Assembly (NCBI GenBank): GCA_016934715.1
Contig: JAFGSI010000018.1
Coordinates: 1-64,000, forward strand
Reading direction: 5' to 3'
From: Anaerolineales bacterium
GTDB taxonomy: Bacteria > Chloroflexota > Anaerolineae > Anaerolineales > Villigracilaceae
DNA: 64,000 nt
Below, piece after piece: positions 44,846 through 52,810 of the stretch. Position 1 is the stretch's first letter; each line of letters begins with the position of its first letter. The notes under the pieces were generated by a model. The model saw nothing but the letters and a program-made list of their open reading frames with translations, had not been told where the DNA came from and searched no databases. Made by a program: the position numbers and the translations under genes.

Positions 44846-45670
44846 ATGGCATGGCGTCCCTCCTGGTGGCTTGACCTTCTCAAGATCATCTGGCCAGTAG
44901 CCCATCTCGGAGCCAGAGCGACCCGCATCCCGGTCGCCAGGGAAGTGATCGCTTCCCTGGCGAGGCCGCTCTTCAACGAGCAGGATTTCAACATCACCTA
45001 TCTCCCGATCAACGCCAACCTGCAGCCGGCGGCCAGCATGGTTCTGTCCAGGGAGATCCTCACCGAGCTGATCTGCCGCTCGGCCCACCGGGTGATCGTC
45101 CGGCGCTGCAGCTGCCGGGACTCGCTGGGCTGCCAGACCTACCCGGTCGAAGACGCCTGCCTTCTGCTGGGCTTCGACACGGTCAATATTCGGCCCGAAA
45201 TCGCCCGCCCCGTCTCGGTGGCGGAGGCTCTCGCACACGTTGAGGCGAGGACTGCTCTCGGACTGACCCCCATGACCGGGCGGGTGCGGGTCGATGACCT
45301 GCTCTATGGGGCCTCCAACCGGAAGCGGATGCTGACAATCTGCTTCTGCTGCCCGTGCTGCTGCACCGTGCTGAATTCGGTCAAATACATCCCTGCGGAA
45401 TTCAAATCGTCGATCGTCAAATTGCAGGGAACGCGCGTCCAGGTCGACCTGGAGAAGTGCTGCCACTGCGGGATCTGCGCCGCAGCGTGCCTGGTGGAGG
45501 CGATCGTTCTACAGAACGGGAGCATCCATCACGACCACGAGAAATGCATCGGCTGCGGCCGCTGTTCGACCGCCTGCCCGCAGGGAGCAACCAGCCTGGT
45601 CATCGAAGATCCCCAGGCAGCCATCTCCGAGATCCTGGGACGTATGCGAGAGCGCGTCAACATCGAATGA
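44846..45670 (+). CDS. Ferredoxin-like iron-sulfur protein with extra cysteine clusters
   Basis: 274 residues. The C-terminal ~75 residues hold two [4Fe-4S] motifs, CCHCGICAAACLV and CIGCGRCSTACPQG. The N-terminal part has a separate cluster VRRCSCRDSLGCQTYPVEDAC, and the middle has CFCCPCCCTVLNS. An N-terminal KIIWPVAHLG stretch is mildly hydrophobic. The ferredoxin part can carry two clusters; the CSC...C and CFCCPCCC groups could bind a further cluster or metal. Function unknown, likely redox. There is no ribosome site before ATG 44846, so the start is uncertain. Confidence 0.75.
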   Translation: MAWRPSWWLDLLKIIWPVAHLGARATRIPVAREVIASLARPLFNEQDFNITYLPINANLQPAASMVLSREILTELICRSAHRVIVRRCSCRDSLGCQTYPVEDACLLLGFDTVNIRPEIARPVSVAEALAHVEARTALGLTPMTGRVRVDDLLYGASNRKRMLTICFCCPCCCTVLNSVKYIPAEFKSSIVKLQGTRVQVDLEKCCHCGICAAACLVEAIVLQNGSIHHDHEKCIGCGRCSTACPQGATSLVIEDPQAAISEILGRMRERVNIE

Positions 45671-45756
45671 GTGATCCTGCTGCCCGGACTCACCCAAATA
45701 ATCGTCATTCCTCAACCGTTCATCCAAGAGGCAGGTAAGTTCCAAATCAGATCCTG

Positions 45757-45798
45757 ATTCCAGCCCAAACCCCATATTCATGTGGTTTGGGCTGGAAT
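45757..45798 (+). terminator. 15-bp hairpin after the ferredoxin-like gene
   Basis: Bases 45757-45771 are perfectly complementary to 45784-45798 over a 12-base loop. A short T-rich stretch (TTCTTC) follows. Likely the transcript end on the plus strand. Confidence 0.6.
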
Positions 45799-46108
45799 TC
45801 TTCTGGGTATGATTGACGGCATGGAAGATATCCAAACCTATCCGATCATTGTCCACGGCCCGATCAGCCCGCAGAAAATCCCGGTTATCCGGGCAGGCGC
45901 GGGCAGCCCTGCTGATGCCAGGCTGGATCGCCCGCTTCGTTCCGACCCTGGACTTTCGCAAATGGGACGCCATCCAGAACTGGGCCGCAGGCCTTCCGGA
46001 GCGCCTGCTCCAACAGGCACACGCCTAAGCAAATGTTTCGGGAGACAACCATATGGTCCAGGTGCCCGTCCGGTTGCAAGGGCGAGCACCCGGGTTGTTG
46101 CTTGGCTC
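45799..46108. other. Gene-poor interval with a probable gene remnant
   Basis: No intact gene was found. It contains the fragment listed at 45915-46028 and the downstream region of the minus-strand lipoprotein gene. No further promoter or terminator was clear. Confidence 0.35.
45915..46028 (+). pseudogene. Possible C-terminal gene fragment
   Basis: A 37-codon frame reads PGWIARFVPTLDFRKWDAIQ, then NWAAGLPERLLQQAHA and a stop. Composition and GC-rich third positions look coding, but no plausible start, ribosome site or upstream part exists in the same frame. It is best read as the tail of a lost gene; family unknown. Confidence 0.3.
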
Positions 46109-47158
46109 CTATCGCTGCGCAAAGTCCACGGTCAGCGAATAGAGCTTCTGCTCCGGCGCAAGATCACAGGCAGTGATGGGCTGGTCTGTGGGGCAATCCG
46201 CATCTGCCGATGGCTGCCAGCCAACGGTCACGACTGCTGTCAGGTTCTGGTAGGCATACTCGCGTGCTGTCCCGGTGGGACCGTCCGCACCGTTGACCAG
46301 CGTCCAACCGAGTGGGGCCAGAATGGCATTGAGCGCATCGGCGCTCTCCACGGGGTTGTTGAATTCCCGCCCGGTCCCCTCCCCACGCACCTGGCAGGCA
46401 GTGCCGAAATTGCTCTCCAAATCATTGAAATAGACCGTTTCTAGCACCAGTGGAACCGGGACCGCAGGTTGGAGCGCGGCCAGCCACGCAGTACACTGTG
46501 CGTCAGGCAACGGCACGTAAACAACCACCTGGGCCAGGTCGAAGGTCACATCGAAAAGTTTCTGTTCGGGGGTCAGATCGCAGGCCCCGATGGGCTGGTC
46601 AGTGGGACAATTGGCGTCCGCCGATGGCTGCCAGGCAACAGTCAGGAGGCCCAGCGCACTGCCTTTGCGATAACCGCTCGCCATGCCCGTCGCTCCGGCA
46701 GCACTGTAATTGAAGTCCTCGGTCCATCCCAGGGACAGCACAAGGGCATGCAGGGTGTTAAAGGGGCCGCTCATGCTATAGGCCGTGCCATTGCCGGCCG
46801 CATGGATGCGACAGGCTGTGCCACTTCCGCCGGTCATCCGGTCACTGAACGGGGCGCTTTCGACCATCACCGGCGCGCCGATGGCCTGCTCAAAGCTGGA
46901 ACGCATGCCCTCGCAGAGATTGTCCGCGTACGGGAGAAAAGTTCCCGGTGGCAGAACCTGCGCTGGAATGGCGGTCGGGGGGAGTGGGGGCGTGATCGGC
47001 GTCTCACTCGCCGGCTGGGGCTCCATCATCTGCAATGTCGCTGCCACCAAGGTCTCAACCTGACCCGCAGGGGCTGTAGGCGAAGCGCTTCCGCAAGCGG
47101 CTAGCAATCCACATGAAATGGTGATCCCGAAGATTTTTTTCAAGGGTTGGATACGCAT
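46109..47158 (-). CDS. Lipoprotein with two tandem repeats
   Basis: 349 residues from ATG 47158, behind AAAGGAGAAC. Lipobox GLLAAC, then a Pro/Thr linker. The mature part is a duplicated ~130-residue unit, each ending in nearly the same block: VAWQPSADANCPTDQPIG / ACDLTPEQKLFDVTF and VGWQPSADADCPTDQPIT / ACDLAPEQKLYSLTV. Cysteine positions are conserved in both copies (GTAC, NC/DC, ACDL), suggesting disulfides in the extracytoplasmic space. The family is not recognised. A minus-strand -10 lies at 47186-47181. Confidence 0.7.
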   Translation of the reverse strand: MRIQPLKKIFGITISCGLLAACGSASPTAPAGQVETLVAATLQMMEPQPASETPITPPLPPTAIPAQVLPPGTFLPYADNLCEGMRSSFEQAIGAPVMVESAPFSDRMTGGSGTACRIHAAGNGTAYSMSGPFNTLHALVLSLGWTEDFNYSAAGATGMASGYRKGSALGLLTVAWQPSADANCPTDQPIGACDLTPEQKLFDVTFDLAQVVVYVPLPDAQCTAWLAALQPAVPVPLVLETVYFNDLESNFGTACQVRGEGTGREFNNPVESADALNAILAPLGWTLVNGADGPTGTAREYAYQNLTAVVTVGWQPSADADCPTDQPITACDLAPEQKLYSLTVDFAQR

Positions 47159-47569
47159 CGATGTTCTCCTTTTCGAATCTATTATATACGGACTCCTGCC
47201 TGAAATCCCCTTTCCCGCCACCCCGCCAGTGCCCAAGTGTCAACAAGATGTCCTGCCCCGGCACCTGGTTCCCCCGTTTTCGCGCACGACGAGATTGGCG
47301 GTCGAAAGAGTTCGAAGTGCAAGAAGGGCAACAGAGGAGTCGGGACAGCACCGTCTTCTGGAGGAGCCTGCAAATCCGATCCCGGGACATGGTCCGGATC
47401 GGACAGCTGGTCTTGCAGAACGGCGAGTGGAACATGGAACATTTCATTCTACTGCTCGTGCTGCCTCATCCAAATTCGCCCTTGCCCAAAGACAGCTTCC
47501 CCCTTGACAGCTCTCCTGAAAAAAAGCTTTCAACCCCCACCCGTTGAAAAGAAAACCGCGTGCAGAACT
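47159..47569. other. Gene-poor interval between the repeat lipoprotein and GNAT
   Basis: About 410 bases. It holds the ribosome site and a minus-strand TATAAT (47186-47181) for the lipoprotein gene, giving a ~20-base leader. Overlapping frames on both strands have no ribosome sites or known products. No terminator for the GNAT gene was identified. Confidence 0.35.
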
Positions 47570-48166
47570 CTACCCGGCAAGCAGTTGTTCCAGTTTTTTC
47601 CTGACCGCCGGCCATTCTTCGACAACGATACTGAAATAGACCGAATGGCGTACGTAGCCGTCATCCAGGATCATGTGATTACGCAGTTCCCCCTCACGCA
47701 CCCCGCCGATCCGCTCAATGGCCCGCAGCGAGCGGTCGTTGCGAGCATCAGCCTTGAACTGGACCCGGACTGTCCCCAGAATATCGAAGGCATGCTTCAA
47801 GAGCAAATACTTGGTCTCGGTGTTGACCACCGTACGCTGAAATTCGAGGCCGTACCAGGTTCCGCCGATCTCCAGGCCACGGTGCGACGGGCGGATTTCC
47901 ATATACCGGGTCGCGCCTGCGACCCGCCCCGAGGCGAGGTGGAAGACAGTAAACGGCATATCGCTGCCCCCGTCCTGCAGCGCCAGCAATTCCCGGACCC
48001 AGATGCGCATCTCGTCTTCCGTGCGCATCTGGCCGTAGCGCATGTAGCGCCAGATCTCTTCCTCGCAGCCGACCGCCGCCAGCGCCGGGACATGAGCCTC
48101 GCTGAGCGGCTCCAGTCGAACGTGCCGACCGGTCAGGATGACCGGTGCGACCCAGGGTTTGGACAT
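47570..48166 (-). CDS. RimJ/RimL-type GNAT acetyltransferase
   Basis: 198 residues from ATG 48166, two bases after murE's stop. Family landmarks are LTGRHVRLEPLSEAHVPALA, GATRYMEIRPSHRGLEIGGT and the acetyl-CoA-proximal FQRTVVNTETKYLLLKHAF with RNDRSLRAIERIGGVREGEL. RimJ/RimL enzymes acetylate N-termini or antibiotics. The target is unknown; co-transcription with murE does not by itself imply a cell-wall role. An upstream in-frame extension into murE is excluded. Confidence 0.85.
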   Translation of the reverse strand: MSKPWVAPVILTGRHVRLEPLSEAHVPALAAVGCEEEIWRYMRYGQMRTEDEMRIWVRELLALQDGGSDMPFTVFHLASGRVAGATRYMEIRPSHRGLEIGGTWYGLEFQRTVVNTETKYLLLKHAFDILGTVRVQFKADARNDRSLRAIERIGGVREGELRNHMILDDGYVRHSVYFSIVVEEWPAVRKKLEQLLAG

Positions 48167-48168
48167 TG

Positions 48169-49761
48169 TTACTCCCCTTGCTCCTGGGTGGGCAGGAAGG
48201 GCATCTCCGGGCCTTCGACCCCGCATGCTTCAGCCAGGGCAGCCCGCATTGCCGTACGGTCGTCCCAGGGGTATTCGGTCGTCTCGAAGCACATCGACTG
48301 CTCGTGTCCTTTGCCGCAGGCCATGATCACGTCCCCAGGCCGCGCCAGCCGGATCCCCAGGCGGATCGCTGCCCCCCGGTCACGCACCCGCCAGAAAGAC
48401 TGCTCCTCCACGCCGCCGCGCGCCCGAGCGCCGTCCGCCATCTCGGACAGGATACCGTCGAGCGACTCGGTGCGCGGATCCTCGGCGGTCAGAATCGAGA
48501 TATCGGCCAGTTCGACCGAGGTCTCGGCCATCATGCGGCGCTTCGCCCTGTCCCGCAGCCCGGCCGAGCCAAAGATCGTGATCACCCTTCCGGCTGTCAT
48601 CTGGCGGGCCGCGCTTATGGCTACGCGCAAAGCGTTGGGGGTGTGAGCAAAATCGACGATGGCGGTGAATTCCTGGCCCAGATCGATGCGCTCCATCCTC
48701 CCGGGAATGCCCGTCAGGGCGGCAACGCCCCGGGCCGCGGCCGCAGGATCCAGGCCCAGACCGCACACGCCGGCCGCCAGGGCCGCCAGACAGTTCGACA
48801 CGTTGAAAGCTCCCACCAGCGGACTGCGCACCTCGATCCGCAGCCCCTGCCCGGTTGCGGTGAAACGGATTCCCGCCGGGCTGTAGTGGATGTCCGCAGC
48901 GCGCAGACCCGCAGAAGGGTCCAGGCCGTACGCCAACGAGACAACCCCGGGCTGGTGATCGACCACCACCTGCAGGTACGCATAAGAGGCATCGTCCCGG
49001 TTGAGGACAGCCAGGCGTGGGTTGCCCTGCGGCTTGGGCAGGGTCCGGGCCAGCAACGCAAACAGGCGTGCCTTGGCCGCCCGATAGTTCTCGTACGAGC
49101 CGTGCTCATTCAGATGCTCGTGGGTGATGTTGGTGACCACACCGATGTCGAATTCGCAGGCGTCAACCCGGTGCTGCGACCAGCCGTGGGAGGTCGTCTC
49201 GAGCACCACATGGGTCAGGCCGGCGTCAACCATCTTGGCCAGGTAGTGCTGCACATCATGGGCGTCGGGGGTGGTAACATGAAAACCAGTGTCGAGCACC
49301 TCATCTCCGATGACGGCGTTGACGGTTGAGATCAACCCGGCCCGCAGCCCGGCAGCCAGCAGGACCTGGTAGAGCAGATTGCAGGTGGTCGTCTTCCCGT
49401 CGGTGCCGGTGACCCCAACCACGGTCAGCTTGCGGGCCGGCCAGTCGTGAAAGGCCGCCGCAATGTAGGTCAGGGACCGGCAGGCATCATCGACCTGAAC
49501 ATAAGGGACCGGCAGGCTGTCGAGCTCCCGGTCGCCGACCACGGCCACCGCGCCGCGTTCGACTGCCTGAGAAATGAAGTCGTGCCCGTCGACCGATCCA
49601 CCGCGCCGGGCGACAAACAGACACCCCGGGCCGGCCCGCCGGCTGTCGATGGCAATCCCGCGTATGGGCAGATCGGGGAGTTCGCTCGGGAAAAAAGGAT
49701 ACGGGAACTCGGAGAAGAGCGACCGCAATGTAGCCGGCAAGAGGCTGGACTCACCAGACAT
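48169..49761 (-). CDS. murE: UDP-MurNAc-tripeptide synthetase (MurE)
   Basis: 530 residues, slightly long. ATP-binding loop VVGVTGTDGKTTTCNLLYQV, carbamylated-Lys region GVVTNITHEHLNEHGSYE, and YKAAK-like YRAAKARLFALL. The amino-acid-specificity loop reads ILTAEDPRTESLDG, a DNPR-like motif (Asp-Pro-Arg kept, Asn changed) usual for diaminopimelate or ornithine adders, not lysine. It attaches the third residue of the peptidoglycan stem in the cytoplasm, so this organism makes murein. Start ATG 49761. The DfsB-like gene lies 3 bases upstream. Confidence 0.93.
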   Translation of the reverse strand: MSGESSLLPATLRSLFSEFPYPFFPSELPDLPIRGIAIDSRRAGPGCLFVARRGGSVDGHDFISQAVERGAVAVVGDRELDSLPVPYVQVDDACRSLTYIAAAFHDWPARKLTVVGVTGTDGKTTTCNLLYQVLLAAGLRAGLISTVNAVIGDEVLDTGFHVTTPDAHDVQHYLAKMVDAGLTHVVLETTSHGWSQHRVDACEFDIGVVTNITHEHLNEHGSYENYRAAKARLFALLARTLPKPQGNPRLAVLNRDDASYAYLQVVVDHQPGVVSLAYGLDPSAGLRAADIHYSPAGIRFTATGQGLRIEVRSPLVGAFNVSNCLAALAAGVCGLGLDPAAAARGVAALTGIPGRMERIDLGQEFTAIVDFAHTPNALRVAISAARQMTAGRVITIFGSAGLRDRAKRRMMAETSVELADISILTAEDPRTESLDGILSEMADGARARGGVEEQSFWRVRDRGAAIRLGIRLARPGDVIMACGKGHEQSMCFETTEYPWDDRTAMRAALAEACGVEGPEMPFLPTQEQGE

Positions 49762-49764
49762 GGT

Positions 49765-50237
49765 TTATTCCTGGATACCGAAAGCTCTGCGGATCTCAGC
49801 GGCATGTTCGGGGTAATGTTCGCAGGTGTTGCTGGCGATCACTTCCCTGGGAATCCAGTCAGGGGGCATGCCGGGGAAACGGGTTGCATCGGTCAGGTCG
49901 GCCTCGGTAAGCGCGGGGAGCAGACGCAGCAGATCCTGAGTCACCAGCCGGGCCTCGACCAGCACATCCTCCAGCGGCCGATCCTGATTGACGGCGTGGA
50001 TGGCGGCATTGCGCGGCTCGAGCGGCAGCTCCCATAACTCCGAGCCAGCCAGGGCATGAGCCTCCAGCACCCCGACCATCTCGCGCTCGTACCAGGCGAT
50101 GTGGGCGATCACGTCCTTGACCGACCAGTCGCCGCAGGTGCGCGGGCGGAGCATCTGCTGCTTGTCGAGCTGCGAAAGCACGGCATCCAGTTCCTGACGG
50201 GTCGTGCGGATCATATCAACGAATTCCGATTTGTTCA
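49765..50237 (-). CDS. ClbS/DfsB-like four-helix protein
   Basis: 157 residues from ATG 50237. A DinB-superfamily bundle with MIRTTRQELDAVLSQLDKQQ, GDWSVKDVIAHIAWYEREMV and a C-terminal EVIASNTCEHYPEHAAEIRR. The His in VIAHIAWYE and the final HYPEHAAE are the expected metal or active positions. ClbS/DfsB members protect cells from genotoxins or have unknown roles; damage protection is a guess. Start is preceded by AGAGGTGATCCT. It shares an operon with murE. Confidence 0.8.
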
Positions 50238-50327
50238 TAGGATCACCTCTCAAGAAGCACCGCGACCAATCCAATCTGATGATTCTGCGCCCAAACGTCC
50301 AATCCGTCAAGGAGGACCCAAACGGCA

Positions 50328-50356
50328 GGATGGGCGGCAGGTGCTGCCGCCCATCC
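50328..50356 (-). terminator. 12-bp hairpin after the Fo operon
   Basis: Bases 50328-50339 are perfectly complementary to 50345-50356 with a 5-base loop, 25 bases past the atpFH stop on the minus strand. Only a short T run follows. It probably ends the atp transcript, confirming that no F1 genes follow. Confidence 0.6.
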
Positions 50357-50380
50357 GGTCCACCATCAAACCAGAACTTC

Positions 50381-51118
50381 CTAGCGCAACGACTGATGCA
50401 GACCCTCGAGCTGGGCAGCCACGGAACCATCCAGGATCTTATCGCCGACGCGAATGATCAGGCCGCCCAGGATGGACGGATCGACGCGGAAAGCCACAGT
50501 GGCCTGCTTGCCCATCTTGGAGAGCACATCCTTCTTGACGGCTTCCTGCTCCTCCGGGGTGAGCGGCAGGGCCGAGAGGACCTCTGCCGCCGCGCCGGTC
50601 AGCCCGGCAGCCTCCAGGATGACGACCTTGCCAGACCTGACGCCCGAAAAGAACTCGTTGATCAGCGCGTGCTGGCGCTTCTCGTCCAGGGTCTCGCCAA
50701 CCAGTTTCTGGGCGGCGGCGATGGCCAGGGCAGCCACCTGTCCGCGAATATCGCCCAGGATGCGGTTGCGCTCTTCCTGAACCTCGAGCAGGTTCGCCTC
50801 GCGCTCCTTGGCAATCTCCTGTTCGGCTTCAGCCCTCCGATCGACCATGACCTTGTCGGCTCGTTCGGTCGCCTCGGCGACGACCTTGGAGGCCCTGGCC
50901 TGGGCGTCCGTGATGATCTTGGCGGCTTCCAGTTCGGCATTGGCGCGCGCCTCGGCGGCCACGCGCGCGTCCTCCAGCCCCTGGGCGATCTTTTCCTTGC
51001 GGGTCTCGAGCATCCTGACAATCGGCTTGTAGGCAAACGCGTAAAGCAGGATCATCAGGACCAGGAAGTTGAAGATCTGGAAGAGCAGAAACCCGAGATT
51101 GATTCCTAATTGATCCAT
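50381..51118 (-). CDS. atpFH: ATP synthase b-delta fusion subunit
   Basis: 245 residues. N-terminal membrane helix (6-26), then a long charged coiled coil (IAQGLEDARVAAEARANAEL, KIITDAQARASKVVAEATER), which is the b stalk. The last ~60 residues (PLTPEEQEAVKKDVLSKMGK, then the FRVDPSILGGLIIRVGD strand) match the C-terminal part of the delta subunit, so b and a shortened delta are one protein. It forms the peripheral stator between Fo and F1. The mid part of delta is much reduced relative to a full ~180-residue delta. No separate atpH or F1 gene follows. Confidence 0.88.
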   Translation of the reverse strand: MDQLGINLGFLLFQIFNFLVLMILLYAFAYKPIVRMLETRKEKIAQGLEDARVAAEARANAELEAAKIITDAQARASKVVAEATERADKVMVDRRAEAEQEIAKEREANLLEVQEERNRILGDIRGQVAALAIAAAQKLVGETLDEKRQHALINEFFSGVRSGKVVILEAAGLTGAAAEVLSALPLTPEEQEAVKKDVLSKMGKQATVAFRVDPSILGGLIIRVGDKILDGSVAAQLEGLHQSLR

Positions 51119-51134
51119 TCGGACTCCTCCCTGC

Positions 51135-51377
51135 TTAGCCGACGAAGATGATGATCAACGCCACGGCCAGGGCGTAAATGGCGACCGCTTCGGCAAAGGC
51201 CATACCCAGGATCATGTTGGTCTGGATGATCGGAGCTGCATCCGGATTGCGCCCCATGGCCTGCACGCCGCCCGAGGCGGCGATCCCCACACCCGCGCCG
51301 GCGCCAATCGCGCCCAGCATCGCCAGGCCAGCGCCCAGCAGTTTCATTCCGTCAACAAAGAACTGGTTGAACTCCAT
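51135..51377 (-). CDS. atpE: ATP synthase subunit c
   Basis: 80 residues from ATG 51377. Two membrane helices: GAGLAMLGAIGAGAGVGIAA and MILGMAFAEAVAIYALAVAL, joined by the polar loop GRNPDAAPII. Glu 63 is the ion-carrying residue. The helix lacks the Gln/Ser-Thr set of sodium-type rings (AEA rather than ES), so proton coupling is likelier. It forms the rotor ring. The start is behind GGAGGATTCG. Confidence 0.95.
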   Translation of the reverse strand: MEFNQFFVDGMKLLGAGLAMLGAIGAGAGVGIAASGGVQAMGRNPDAAPIIQTNMILGMAFAEAVAIYALAVALIIIFVG

Positions 51378-51411
51378 GTGCGAATCCTCCGTAATGAAGT
51401 TTGTTTCTGAA

Positions 51412-52473
51412 TCAGTGTTCTTCATGCCCATGCGCCACGGTCGCCCCGCTGATAAAGATCGTCGCCAGCAGGAAGAACACGTAGGCCTGGATGATGCCAA
51501 AGAAGACTTCGAAGATGTACAACCCGGCCGGGACTACCACCGCGGTCAGGGCGCCGATGATCGAGAGCAGCAGCGCCCCGGCAAAGATGTTGCCAAAGAG
51601 ACGGAAGCCGAACGAGAGGATCTTGGCGAACTCGAGGATGATTTCCAGCAGGCCGACCGCAAAGTCGATGATACCGAACGGGCCGCCGTTGACCAGGCGC
51701 TTAACCTGGAAGAACTTCTCGAAATACCTGGGTCCCTGGGCCCAGACGCCGTAGACCTGGGTCAGAACGACGGTCAGAATGGCCAGGGCGAAGGGGAAGT
51801 TGATGTCGGTGGCCGTGCCGCGCAGGTAGGGGACGACTTCGCAGGCGGTGCACGGTTCGCCAGAGGCTTCACCATGGTCATCGGCCGCGGCGGCATGGCC
51901 ATCCGTTTCAGGCCCCTCAACCACCACCTCGATCGGCTGGCCCTTGTCGATGGTATAGGCGCTCAACCCGCCGATGTTGAACAGCTCGACCGGCGCATAT
52001 CCGGTCCCCTCGTGGACCTGCTTGAGGTAGCCGATGGATTCGAAACCGGGGACCAGCTTGACGATGTTGGCAACAAAGATGATCAGGAAGATGGTTGCCA
52101 CAACCGGGAAGATGCGCCGGGCCCACTTCCCCGCTGAGCCGGAAACGGTGTTCCACATGAACTCGACGATCGCCTCGAAGGCATTGACAATCCCCCTGGG
52201 AGCTGCTTCACCGCCACGACGGTAGAAACGCCAGGCGGAAAAAGCGATCAGGATCAGGATCAGGTCAGCCAGCAGGGTGGCCAGGATGGTGTTGGTGACC
52301 TGGAAATCACCAATGTGCAGGCCGGTCGGTTCTGCTGGCAGGACCACAACCGGGCTGATCGGTTTTAGAATGGATGGACCGATGAACGCGGCATAGATCC
52401 CCAGGGCGATCAGCCCGAGGATCAACCAGCGTTTGACGCCAAACCGCTTTTTCGGTTTTGCTTCGCTAGTCAC
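51412..52473 (-). CDS. atpB: ATP synthase subunit a
   Basis: 353 residues, well above the usual 230-270. The C-terminal half has the proton-channel helix with FGFRLFGNIFAGALLLSI (essential Arg) and FGIIQAYVFFLLATIFISG. The added length is in an N-terminal extension and a loop at ~175-220 rich in His, Asp and Glu that includes EPCTACEVV, a CxxC. It forms the half-channels against the c ring. Start is GTG 52473, overlapping the AtpI/Z-like gene by 8 bases. Confidence 0.92.
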   Translation of the reverse strand: MTSEAKPKKRFGVKRWLILGLIALGIYAAFIGPSILKPISPVVVLPAEPTGLHIGDFQVTNTILATLLADLILILIAFSAWRFYRRGGEAAPRGIVNAFEAIVEFMWNTVSGSAGKWARRIFPVVATIFLIIFVANIVKLVPGFESIGYLKQVHEGTGYAPVELFNIGGLSAYTIDKGQPIEVVVEGPETDGHAAAADDHGEASGEPCTACEVVPYLRGTATDINFPFALAILTVVLTQVYGVWAQGPRYFEKFFQVKRLVNGGPFGIIDFAVGLLEIILEFAKILSFGFRLFGNIFAGALLLSIIGALTAVVVPAGLYIFEVFFGIIQAYVFFLLATIFISGATVAHGHEEH

Positions 52474-52780
52474 TCGTCTCGTCCTCCTTGGGTGGGGTCA
52501 GACTTGTTGAGGCGGGCGGCGGGATGGACTGGTTGATCTCTTTCACGGCCCGCATGGCTAACCGAAAGGTAAGATAGATGGACACCGGCAGGGAACCCAG
52601 CACGAAGATCAAGGTGATGAGTTTTCCGGTAGCGAACAATTCGTCAAGCCACAACCCGGCCAGCACCGAGGCCAGGATGATCACCGGGACCACGCAGCCG
52701 ATCTGCCCGGCCAGTCCAGCGGCAGCCAGATTGGCATTGCCGGGAAGGCGAGTTTTTGGGTCTTTTTCGGGCTGGCTCAT
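52466..52780 (-). CDS. AtpI/AtpZ-like membrane protein
   Basis: 104 residues. A polar N-terminus, then two membrane helices (~24-46 and 52-74, GCVVPVIILASVLAGLWLD and ITLIFVLGSLPVSIYLTF), and a Pro/Ser-rich tail. The place at the head of the atp operon and the two-helix form match AtpI/AtpZ-type proteins, which help c-ring assembly or magnesium/calcium supply. ATG 52780 with a -10 just upstream. Overlaps atpB. Confidence 0.75.
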   Translation of the reverse strand: MSQPEKDPKTRLPGNANLAAAGLAGQIGCVVPVIILASVLAGLWLDELFATGKLITLIFVLGSLPVSIYLTFRLAMRAVKEINQSIPPPASTSLTPPKEDETSD

Positions 52781-52789
52781 GGCGGCAAA

Positions 52790-52795
52790 ATTATA
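52790..52795 (-). promoter_or_regulatory. Candidate -10 of the atp operon
   Basis: Minus-strand TATAAT ends 9 bases before ATG 52780, placing the start of the mRNA almost at the ATG. It sits in the short gap after nuoN, so the Fo genes can be expressed independently of the nuo operon. No good -35 was found. Confidence 0.4.
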
Positions 52796-52810
52796 TCAGA
52801 TTCTGGCCGG

